In this document: positions 1 through 5,200 of the stretch, in pieces
Position numbering within the stretch: position 1 is the first letter of the stretch
Layout: every line of letters begins with the position of its first letter
NCBI GenBank assembly: GCA_017447325.1
Contig: JAFSNU010000191.1
Coordinates: forward strand, 1 to 5,200
Origin: Synergistaceae bacterium
Lineage (GTDB): Bacteria > Synergistota > Synergistia > Synergistales > Aminobacteriaceae
Direction of reading: 5' to 3'
DNA: 5,200 nucleotides
Position numbers and translations under genes: made by a program
Notes under the pieces: model-generated
Told to the model about the DNA's origin: nothing
The model's database searches: none
The model's input: only the letters and a program-made list of their open reading frames with translations

Positions 1-1136
1 ACAGTCTGATCGTCCTCTTCAGGCGAAAATTCATAATTCAAAGTCTCGCTTAAATCCTCTAAACTCGTTCCGCCCTGAACTAAATAAGTCCCGTCGTCAA
101 GCTTTTGAATATCCGGAATTTCTTGATCGTACTCGTCTTGAATTTCTCCGACAATCTGCTCAAGTATATCTTCCATTGTGACAAGCCCAGCTACAGCCCC
201 ATACTCGTCAACGACTATAGCAATATGAATATGCTCGCGGCGCATAGCCTCTAACAACTCAGCCGTTCTAATAGTCTCAGGCACAAACATCGGCTTGCGC
301 AATAAACTTCTGATTTCGCAGTCAAGCTCAGAGTTAACTAAAAATTTTAACGTGTCCTTCACGTACAAAATTCCGATTATATTATCCGGACTTTCTTCGT
401 AAACAGGAATGCGCGAGTGTCCGTGTTCCATAAATAATTTTACGGCCTCGTTCAAACTATCTCCGGCCTCTAACATTAACATGTCCATTCTTGGAATCAT
501 AATCTCATGAACGCGCGTCTCGTCAAAGTCGATTATGCCGTCAATCATTCTGCGCTCCGACGCTTCAAGCGCGCCGCTCTCCTCGCCGATCTTCACAACC
601 TGCTCTATCTCGTCCCGCGTGACAAAAACTCTCTGCGTCTCCAAATTTAAATGCAATAACACACCCAGAAACACAACGCACTTTTTCATCAGCCACGCGA
701 ACGGCGCGATTAAAAACGCAAGCAATCTTATCACCGGCGCAGTAAATATTAAAACATTATCTGAATAGACCATGGCCGCGCTCTTCGGCAAAATTTCTCC
801 AAAAATTACAACTAAAACAGTCATCACCGGAACTACAAACATTAAAGCTCCCGCCCCGAAAATTCTTAACGCAATTTCAGACGCAAGCGCGCTTGCCGCG
901 ATATTAACAATATTATTTGATATTAAGCATACGGTCAAAGCCTCCTGCACGTCGTTAATCAGCCACTGCAAAGTCGAATTTATTAACGGCTTCTTCTCCT
1001 GCAAGAGCATCAAACGCCCTTTGCCCGTCACAGTTATAGAAGTCTCCGACGCACTGAAAAATGCCGACAGCAAAAATAAAACTATAAACCATAACGCGTC
1101 CTCGAACATAAGCGATAAACTATAATTATCTTCCAT
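1..1136 (-). CDS. Hemolysin-family CNNM/CBS-pair membrane protein (CorC/TlyC-like), C-terminus cut off
   Basis: 378 codons are visible from the ATG at 1134-1136; the end runs past the left edge. The CNNM/DUF21 transmembrane domain covers about residues 12-165, with the typical FFSASETSI (26-34) and GEILPKS (113-119) motifs and about four hydrophobic segments. A linker (TRDEIEQVVKIGEESGALE) leads to a CBS pair at about 207-330, including HGHSRIPVYEE and IAIVVDEYGAVAGLVTMED. The first part of the C-terminal CorC_HlyC domain follows from about 345. Full members are about 420-450 residues, so some 40-70 residues are probably missing. Relatives include magnesium/cobalt efflux-linked CorC (which lacks the membrane part), PaeA/MpfA and CNNM magnesium transporters; 'hemolysin' is a historical name. 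Magnesium or other cation export is the likely role but is inferred. No Shine-Dalgarno sequence precedes the ATG; the leader is nearly all A and T. It lies 87 bp downstream of ybeY, echoing ybeY-ybeX(corC) in enterobacteria. Confidence 0.92.
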   Translation of the reverse strand, partial: MEDNYSLSLMFEDALWFIVLFLLSAFFSASETSITVTGKGRLMLLQEKKPLINSTLQWLINDVQEALTVCLISNNIVNIAASALASEIALRIFGAGALMFVVPVMTVLVVIFGEILPKSAAMVYSDNVLIFTAPVIRLLAFLIAPFAWLMKKCVVFLGVLLHLNLETQRVFVTRDEIEQVVKIGEESGALEASERRMIDGIIDFDETRVHEIMIPRMDMLMLEAGDSLNEAVKLFMEHGHSRIPVYEESPDNIIGILYVKDTLKFLVNSELDCEIRSLLRKPMFVPETIRTAELLEAMRREHIHIAIVVDEYGAVAGLVTMEDILEQIVGEIQDEYDQEIPDIQKLDDGTYLVQGGTSLEDLSETLNYEFSPEEDDQT

Positions 1137-1193
1137 TTTATATTTATTTTATATTTTTATTTAAAATTATTCTCTAAGCTAACTCTAACTCTT

Positions 1194-1221
1194 TTAATAA
1201 ATTATTTTTAATCTCAGTCAA
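1194..1221 (-). promoter_or_regulatory. Candidate sigma-70-type promoter for the CBS/CorC-like gene
   Basis: In the 87 bp gap after ybeY the minus strand has TTGACT (1216-1221, five of six -35 bases), a 16 nt spacer and TATTAA (1194-1199, four of six -10 bases). The surrounding gap is only about 16% GC, so chance matches to the -10 are likely. If real, it would allow the downstream gene to be expressed apart from the operon. Confidence 0.3.
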
Positions 1222-1223
1222 CC

Positions 1224-1787
1224 TTACAGCCCATCCGAGGGCTGTAAATCCTCCTGCCGCGCCCGATTCAGCTCGTTTAATAAATGCGCTTTAATCTCAT
1301 CCTGCCGCGCCCACATTAAATTTTGCCGCTCTTCCGTGTCGTGATCCCAGCCCAATAAATGAAGCAGCGAATGCGCGAGCATTAATAATAACGCCTCTTG
1401 ACGCCCAAGCTCCGAGTGCATCTCAAAAGTCTTTTCAAGACATATTATAATATCACCCAGCATTAAAGGCATCCCAAGCGGCGCGTCTATCTCCAATTTA
1501 TTATTATTACTCTCAAACATGGGGAAAGATAAAACGTCAGTGGCTTCGTCAATTTGCCGATAATTTTTATTTATCTCTCGTATCTCGTCAGGCGTCTTAA
1601 ACGAGAGCGATATATCTATCTCGTCATAGCCCTGCAGTTCTTTAATTTCTAAATTCAAAATCTCTTGAGCCAAAACTTGCTCAAGCTTCGCCTTATTATT
1701 TAAAATATTTAAAATTTCAATTTCTATCGGTGCAGGACTTGCTCCGTCGCCCTCGTCCGCTTCCTCTACGCTTAAATTAACTCGCAT
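1224..1787 (-). CDS. ybeY: Endoribonuclease YbeY (rRNA maturation, zinc-dependent)
   Basis: This 187-residue cytoplasmic protein belongs to the UPF0054/YbeY family, whose members take part in 16S rRNA 3'-end maturation and ribosome quality control. The conserved segments are YRQIDEATDVLSFP (about 76-89), LGDIIICLEKT (about 110-120) and the zinc site AHSLLHLLGWDHD. The three metal-binding histidines are at about 139, 143 and 149 with the family's H-x3-H-x5-H spacing. The usual HGxLHLxGYDH motif here reads HSLLHLLGWDH, so Gly is replaced by Ser and Tyr by Trp; the metal ligands are intact. It is longer than typical ~150-residue members because of an acidic N-terminal lead and a polar C-terminal tail. 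The ATG at 1785-1787 is chosen because AGGAG lies upstream of it; a TTG seven codons earlier is open but would include that site. The gene lies downstream of pgpH, 175 bp away because of the duplicated pgpH end. Confidence 0.93.
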   Translation of the reverse strand: MRVNLSVEEADEGDGASPAPIEIEILNILNNKAKLEQVLAQEILNLEIKELQGYDEIDISLSFKTPDEIREINKNYRQIDEATDVLSFPMFESNNNKLEIDAPLGMPLMLGDIIICLEKTFEMHSELGRQEALLLMLAHSLLHLLGWDHDTEERQNLMWARQDEIKAHLLNELNRARQEDLQPSDGL

Positions 1788-1800
1788 AAAAAATTTTTCA

Positions 1801-1805
1801 CTCCT
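1801..1805 (-). promoter_or_regulatory. Ribosome binding site of ybeY
   Basis: AGGAG on the minus strand lies 13 nt before the ATG at 1785-1787. The spacing is rather long, but this is the only good Shine-Dalgarno match here. It falls inside any reading that starts at the TTG of 1806-1808, which argues against that longer start. Confidence 0.5.
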
Positions 1806-1819
1806 CAAAATTTTTAAAA

Positions 1820-1889
1820 TTTAAAATTATTTTTTCTCGATCTTCTTAACGCTTCTCGTGTGATACATCGACAATAAAGCATTTAATAA
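1820..1889 (-). repeat. Direct repeat A, second copy between pgpH and ybeY
   Basis: This is the second copy of the pgpH 3' end (68 of 70 bases identical to 1956-2025), placed after the real pgpH stop and before ybeY. In its own frame it still encodes the same final residues (ending MYHTRSVKKIEKK) and a TAA stop at 1827-1829. That frame is offset by one base from pgpH, and no start codon with a ribosome binding site serves it. It is best read as a non-expressed duplicate or relic of the gene end. Confidence 0.93.
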
Positions 1890-1935
1890 AGGCCTTGCAG
1901 GCCGCAAATTAAAGCCATATGCCCATGGCTTTAAT
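1890..1935. repeat. Short palindromic insertion (42 bp extra) within the duplicated pgpH end
   Basis: Where pgpH has 4 bp between repeat blocks A and B, the downstream copy has 46 bp, a net gain of 42 bp. The segment holds a perfect 11 bp inverted repeat, 1908-1918 (attaaagccat) pairing with 1925-1935 across a 6 nt loop. Next to it is a smaller GC-only palindrome, GGCC at 1891-1894 and 1900-1903 with a 5 nt loop. The gain is a multiple of three and opens no stop in the duplicate's frame; it would add 14 residues (LKPWAYGFNLRPAR). The compact double-hairpin form resembles a short dispersed palindromic element, but no second copy is present in this window. A role as an RNA processing or attenuation hairpin in the operon mRNA is possible. 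No T-run typical of an intrinsic terminator follows the 11 bp stem. Confidence 0.7.
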
Positions 1936-1958
1936 CCTTTAATTTTAATTATATCTTT
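1936..1958 (-). repeat. Direct repeat B, second copy downstream of pgpH
   Basis: This block matches the pgpH segment 2030-2052 at 22 of 23 positions; the one difference would change Thr to Ile (KDIIKIKG). It overlaps the far end of the pgpH copy of repeat A by 3 bp (1956-1958). Those shared bases mark the junction of a tandem duplication of about 94 bp. On its other side 46 bp, instead of 4 bp, separate it from repeat A. Confidence 0.85.
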
Positions 1959-2025
1959 AAAATTATTTTTTCTCGATCTTTTTAACGCTTCTTGTGTGAT
2001 ACATCGACAATAAAGCATTTAATAA
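1956..2025 (-). repeat. Direct repeat A, copy inside the pgpH 3' end
   Basis: This 70 bp unit covers the last 20 codons of pgpH (ending MYHTRSVKKIEKK), the TAA stop and a few bases after it. It matches 1820-1889 at 68 of 70 positions, in the same orientation, with a 136 bp offset. The two differences (1981 versus 1845, and 1993 versus 1857) fall at third codon positions and are silent in the pgpH frame (Lys AAA/AAG and Thr ACA/ACG). This is the functional copy because it continues in frame into the rest of pgpH. Confidence 0.95.
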
Positions 2026-4092
2026 CGCGCCTTTAATTTTAGTTATATCTTTCTGCGTCAAATTAACTTCGTCAAACTGCCCTTCGTTAATTTTCGAATT
2101 TATAACCTGACTTATAATTTGCTGCAACGCTAATATATACTGGCTCTTGCCTTTGTTCTCATGATTATTATCGTAGTCCGACGGTCTGCGTCCTAAATTT
2201 GCGCTTCTAACAGCCGCCTCGATCGAGTCGATTATCATTAATAAAGCCGTCTCTTTGCTCTGCGGCTTCGGCCCGGGATAACAAAAATCGCTCCACTCGA
2301 TAACCTCGCCTGGCTTTGCCTCAGCTCTTGCCTTGTTATAAAAATATCTGACGCAGGTCGTCCCGTGATGCTCGGCGATAAAATCCTGAATGCGTTTAGG
2401 CAGTTTAGCTTCACGCGCGGTCTCTAATCCGTCTTTCACATGCCAGATTATACTCATTGCCGACATTTTAGGCGTGAGCTTGTCATGAGTATTAGCTCCG
2501 CCGCCCTGATTTTCTACAAAATACTGAGGCTTGCGCATCTTGCCGATGTCATGATAATATGCACCGCTCTTCATTAAATTTATATTAAGCCCCAGCTCGG
2601 GCGCGACTGCCTCTGCTAACGTCGCTATCGTTAAACAATGCTGATAAGTCCCGGGCGTCTCGCGCTGCATCTGACGCAATAATTTGCTCGACGGATGGCT
2701 TAAATCTCTAAGCCTTAACGCGCTTAACACGCCCAGATAATCCTCGACAAGCGGCAAAATAGAAACTATGCCGACGCATCCCGCAATATCTGCAATCGCA
2801 AATAAAACGCACTCGTTAAGCAGCGTGCTTCCGTCCAAGTCAAATTCAAAAGTTATATTCGGCATTATGCCCTGAATCCATAAGATAGACAGCCTCGCCG
2901 CCGTCATGATTAATATAAAAATTACAAATCTCTTGCTGATTTGAGTTTTGGACTCGAGCCGCCTGAATAAATAAAATCCTAAAGTAGCAGCTATTATTGA
3001 CATTGCGAGAATTAAAATTAAATCTGAAATCGCAAGCCCCATTATAATCAATGCAGCCGACGCGCACGCGGCAAGTGCAAGCGTGAACGCAAACGAAAAG
3101 TCAGACACGCAAAGATAAGACATTAACACCGCCGGAGCTATCCCCGCGCCCTCGAGCTTCAGCAATCTCGCCGCTAAAATCTCTAACAGCCAGGCAGTCA
3201 AAATTATAACTATCACGCATTGATTAGACGGCAGATCGTCCTTGATGCCTTTTAGGGGAATGTGCAGCCACATCGGCAGCAAGAACGCCAGCATAATTAC
3301 TATTGCAAAATGCGTCACCGGAAACATGTCTTCAGTGTAGCCCTGAAGTCTCAATAAATTTGCGGTCTGCGCAGTAACTATTTCGTCACGCGCGATTATA
3401 ACATCGCCGATCTCAAAACGCCGCTCGATAGCCGGAATATCATCCGCCGCAGCCTCTCTCGCCATTTCAGTCAGCTCTGCGTCCGAACTGAAATTTAAAT
3501 TGCCCAGCCTCGACAAAATTTGATAAATAAAATTCGCGTCGTTGGCCGGAAGCGACAAACTATTAATCTCTTGCCACAATAACGCCGTCTCAGCAGCGTT
3601 ATTATTCACGCTTGAAATATTTTCAGCCTCGAGCCGGTCGATATACGCGCTTCCGACCTGCGCCGTCAAATTTAAAATTCTAAATCTGTCAGCCGCGCTT
3701 AATTTTACTATTGCCTTGACTAAAGCCTCGGGCAAATAAGCCGGATATTGCGCGTTCACATTATCCCGCAATGCGCCTAACTCCTCAAGCCGACGCCGTA
3801 ATCGCGACTTCGCGGCCATGTCCCGGACTGTCACGCTCACAACTTTGTCGCGCGCTAATTTCTTTAAAGTCTCTGTCGCAGTCTTGTCGTCATAACGCAT
3901 GGGCGATATAGCTCTATAAGTCTCAGGCGCAGGACTTCCGACTTTAAACGCCTCGCCCTTTTGACTCAAAAACATCCATTGCAGCCATACAAGCGCACAG
4001 CCCGCAGCCGCAAGCGCGAATACGGGCGCAAAATAAATGCTTATATATCTTAAAATTTTAATTTTATTTTGACTAATTAAATTTTTATTCAT
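1963..4092 (-). CDS. pgpH: 7TMR-HD family cyclic-di-AMP phosphodiesterase (PgpH/YqfF-like)
   Basis: This 709-residue membrane protein has the full PgpH/YqfF layout and close to its usual length. An N-terminal membrane helix (about 15-37) is followed by an extracytoplasmic 7TMR-HDED domain (about 45-258) that ends in the conserved stretch FEIGDVIIARDEIVTAQ. About seven membrane helices lie between residues 261 and 449, and a cytoplasmic HD domain covers about 480-640. Metal-binding HD residues are visible: H485 (TYQHCLTIA), H514-D515 (YYHDIGKM), H551, H575/H576 (AEHHGT) and D622. The family signature DFCYPGPKPQSKE is at about 602-614. Characterised relatives hydrolyse c-di-AMP to pApA; that activity is inferred here. 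The ATG start follows phoH by 21 bp without a clear Shine-Dalgarno sequence, so translation may be coupled to phoH. The C-terminus (QFDEVNLTQKDI to MYHTRSVKKIEKK) is normal for the family. Its coding sequence is repeated just past the stop codon. Confidence 0.93.
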   Translation of the reverse strand: MNKNLISQNKIKILRYISIYFAPVFALAAAGCALVWLQWMFLSQKGEAFKVGSPAPETYRAISPMRYDDKTATETLKKLARDKVVSVTVRDMAAKSRLRRRLEELGALRDNVNAQYPAYLPEALVKAIVKLSAADRFRILNLTAQVGSAYIDRLEAENISSVNNNAAETALLWQEINSLSLPANDANFIYQILSRLGNLNFSSDAELTEMAREAAADDIPAIERRFEIGDVIIARDEIVTAQTANLLRLQGYTEDMFPVTHFAIVIMLAFLLPMWLHIPLKGIKDDLPSNQCVIVIILTAWLLEILAARLLKLEGAGIAPAVLMSYLCVSDFSFAFTLALAACASAALIIMGLAISDLILILAMSIIAATLGFYLFRRLESKTQISKRFVIFILIMTAARLSILWIQGIMPNITFEFDLDGSTLLNECVLFAIADIAGCVGIVSILPLVEDYLGVLSALRLRDLSHPSSKLLRQMQRETPGTYQHCLTIATLAEAVAPELGLNINLMKSGAYYHDIGKMRKPQYFVENQGGGANTHDKLTPKMSAMSIIWHVKDGLETAREAKLPKRIQDFIAEHHGTTCVRYFYNKARAEAKPGEVIEWSDFCYPGPKPQSKETALLMIIDSIEAAVRSANLGRRPSDYDNNHENKGKSQYILALQQIISQVINSKINEGQFDEVNLTQKDITKIKGALLNALLSMYHTRSVKKIEKK
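2030..2052 (-). repeat. Direct repeat B, copy inside pgpH
   Basis: This 23 bp block encodes KDITKIKG near the end of pgpH. It matches 1936-1958 at 22 of 23 positions, with an offset of 94 bp. In pgpH it is separated from repeat A by only 4 bp (2026-2029). Confidence 0.85.
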
Positions 4093-4113
4093 AACTATAA
4101 CGCCGCGAATTAT

Positions 4114-5076
4114 TTATTTATTATTCTCGCTCTGCTCGTAGCGTTCATAAGCTTGAACTATCTTTTGCACGATCTCATGACGTACGACATCGGCGTCGCT
4201 TAAATCAAAAAATCCTATGCCCTTAATTCCTCGCAAAATATTTCTAACGCTTAACAAGCCCGACGGCGAGCCCTTGGGCAAATCCGTCTGCGTCATGTCG
4301 CCAGTCACGACAGCTTTAGACCCGAAGCCCAAGCGCGTTAAAAACATTTTCATCTGCTGAGGCGTAGTGTTCTGAGCTTCGTCTAATATAATAAAGCTCT
4401 CGTTTAACGTCCTGCCTCTCATATACGCAAGCGGGACTATTTCTATAACGCCCTTGTCAGCATAGCGCAAAAATCTTTCAGGCGATAATAAATCATAAAA
4501 CGCATCGTAAAGCGGACGAACATACGGCTCGATCTTCTCGCGCAAGTCTCCGGGCAAGTATCCTAAACTTTCACCAGCCTCGACAGCCGGACGGACTAAC
4601 ACAACGCGATTAACTTTTCCGGCCTTTAGCATCGACACAGCTTCGCACACAGCTAAATAAGTTTTGCCGGTGCCGGCCGGTCCGGCTGCAAATAATATAT
4701 CATTCTCGCGGATTGCTTTAATATAAGCCCGCTGCCCTGAAGTTTTAGCGCGTATCGGCTTGCCCCGCGCAGTCGTGCAGATTATTTCAGAATATAACGC
4801 GTTTAAATTTAAATCATTGCCGTTTGCAAGAGCGTCCATTGACCGCCGAGTATCAACAGCCGTGATCTCATAGCCTTTCTCGGCGGCCTGTGCAAGCTCG
4901 CGCAATAAGCTTGACGCAATTTTAACGGCTTGATTATCAGAGCCCTCAATCCGCAAAATATTATCATGCACTGTAACAGACACATGATAACGCGTCTCGA
5001 CGGCCTTTAGATTTTCATCGTTCTGGCCGACAAGACGCGCGATTGATTCAATATTATGCAGGGTAAGCTGCTCCAT
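4114..5076 (-). CDS. phoH: PhoH family P-loop ATPase (PhoH/YbeZ)
   Basis: This is a 320-residue cytoplasmic P-loop NTPase, the usual length for PhoH/YbeZ. The first ~65 residues (IESIARLVGQNDENLKAVE onward) look like the small KH-like N-terminal domain of the long PhoH forms. The PhoH ATPase domain follows at about residues 105-310. It has Walker A GPAGTGKT (about 132-139), the family segment VRPAVEAGESLGYLPGDL (about 161-178), Walker B IILDEAQN (about 229-236) and a sensor-like VVTGDMTQTDLP (about 256-267). PhoH/YbeZ proteins are thought to act in RNA and ribosome metabolism and are genetically linked to YbeY, whose gene lies two genes downstream here. The start is the ATG with AGGA 8 nt upstream; a TTG one codon earlier is also open. 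The gene overlaps the upstream carboxyltransferase by 23 bp and ends 21 bp before pgpH, so it is very likely in one operon with both. No truncation or missing motif is seen. Confidence 0.95.
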   Translation of the reverse strand: MEQLTLHNIESIARLVGQNDENLKAVETRYHVSVTVHDNILRIEGSDNQAVKIASSLLRELAQAAEKGYEITAVDTRRSMDALANGNDLNLNALYSEIICTTARGKPIRAKTSGQRAYIKAIRENDILFAAGPAGTGKTYLAVCEAVSMLKAGKVNRVVLVRPAVEAGESLGYLPGDLREKIEPYVRPLYDAFYDLLSPERFLRYADKGVIEIVPLAYMRGRTLNESFIILDEAQNTTPQQMKMFLTRLGFGSKAVVTGDMTQTDLPKGSPSGLLSVRNILRGIKGIGFFDLSDADVVRHEIVQKIVQAYERYEQSENNK

Positions 5077-5200
5077 CAACTAATTCCTGAAGTCCTACGT
5101 CTCTTTTGGTCTTCTTTGCGTACTTGGCCGGCAAGAAATCTTTTGCGACCTGCGGGAACATAATCCAAGTCAAAGCGTCCTCCGGCTGCAAGCTCCAAGC
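5054..5200 (-). CDS. Biotin-dependent carboxyltransferase (PYC/OadA type), C-terminal end, partial
   Basis: Only the last 48 codons and the TAA stop are in the window; the start lies beyond the right edge. The visible end contains the stretch PEDALTWIMFPQVAKDFLP. This resembles the conserved 'PEDVLTYALFPQVxxxFL' segment near the end of the conserved carboxylase domain of oxaloacetate decarboxylase alpha subunits and pyruvate carboxylase subunit B. Such proteins move a carboxyl group between biotin and pyruvate/oxaloacetate or a related acyl-CoA in the cytoplasm, often as part of a sodium-pumping decarboxylase or transcarboxylase. The chain stops about 30 residues after this motif, and no biotin-attachment (AMKM) domain follows. 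If the identification is right, biotin would sit on a separate carrier subunit. The gene ends inside phoH (23 bp overlap), which suggests co-transcription. The family call rests on a short C-terminal motif, and the exact substrate cannot be told. Confidence 0.6.
   Translation of the reverse strand, partial: AWSLQPEDALTWIMFPQVAKDFLPAKYAKKTKRDVGLQELVDGAAYPA
5085..5088 (-). promoter_or_regulatory. Ribosome binding site of phoH
   Basis: Read on the minus strand, AGGA lies 8 nt before the ATG at 5074-5076. The adjacent in-frame TTG at 5077-5079 would have only 5 nt of spacing, so the ATG is preferred. The site is inside the coding end of the carboxyltransferase gene, which suggests translational coupling. 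Confidence 0.6.

Noticed and set aside
535..1125. Two plus-strand open frames (535-768 and 772-1125)
   Set aside because: Both lie opposite the well-supported CNNM/CBS coding sequence, have no recognisable domains and look like antisense shadows.
1806..1808. TTG as start codon of ybeY
   Set aside because: It would place the only good Shine-Dalgarno (1801-1805) inside the coding region and add residues not expected for the family.
1908..1935. Intrinsic terminator at the 11 bp inverted repeat
   Set aside because: The stem is only moderately GC-rich and is not followed by a run of T on either strand, so a terminator call is not supported.
1827..2018. 63-codon minus-strand frame spanning the end of pgpH and the spacer
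   Set aside because: It starts out of frame inside pgpH without a ribosome site. Its coding look comes from the duplicated pgpH end, so it is treated as a repeat and not a gene.
1820..2052. CRISPR array or IS remnant
   Set aside because: There are only two copies of a coding-derived unit, no regular spacers, and no transposase or terminal inverted repeats.
2846..3067. Minus-strand 73-codon frame within pgpH
   Set aside because: It is an out-of-frame shadow of the pgpH membrane region.
3542..3739. Plus-strand 65-codon frame opposite pgpH
   Set aside because: It is antisense to the extracytoplasmic domain of pgpH and has no motif or supported start.

Overview
All recognisable genes in this 5.2 kb window lie on the minus strand and read from the right edge to the left. 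In transcription order they are: the last 48 codons of a PYC/OadA-type biotin-dependent carboxyltransferase; phoH (PhoH/YbeZ ATPase); pgpH (also called yqfF, a 7TMR-HD cyclic-di-AMP phosphodiesterase); ybeY (endoribonuclease for rRNA maturation); and a CNNM/DUF21 plus CBS-pair 'hemolysin family' membrane protein of the CorC/TlyC type, cut off by the left edge. There are no RNA genes, IS transposases or CRISPR arrays. The plus-strand open frames are shadows of these genes.

Organism: a bacterium with moderately AT-rich DNA and very AT-rich intergenic gaps. The string phoH-pgpH-ybeY recalls Firmicutes. The CBS/CorC gene in place of dgkA-cdd-era, and the OadA-like carboxyltransferase upstream, fit an anaerobe such as a member of the Synergistota better. 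This is inferred from gene order and protein character, not from a search.

How the genes work together: phoH, ybeY and the CorC-like gene match the ybeZ-ybeY-ybeX(corC) cluster of enterobacteria, which links ribosome/RNA quality control to a CBS-domain protein. Here a c-di-AMP hydrolase gene sits between phoH and ybeY, as in Firmicutes. The carboxyltransferase and phoH overlap by 23 bp, phoH and pgpH are 21 bp apart, and the pgpH-ybeY gap is 175 bp. The last gap, 87 bp at about 16% GC before the CorC-like gene, holds a possible internal promoter.

The most unusual part is the pgpH-ybeY junction (about 1820-2052). The last ~29 codons of pgpH, including the stop, are duplicated in tandem just downstream of the real stop. 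The main repeat is 70 bp with 68 identities, and a 23 bp second block flanks it. The downstream copy carries an extra 42 bp containing a perfect 11 bp inverted repeat. Its differences from the pgpH copy are mostly coding-silent and the insertion keeps frame. The region therefore looks like a former coding end that gained a short palindromic element, or a duplication into which such an element later inserted.
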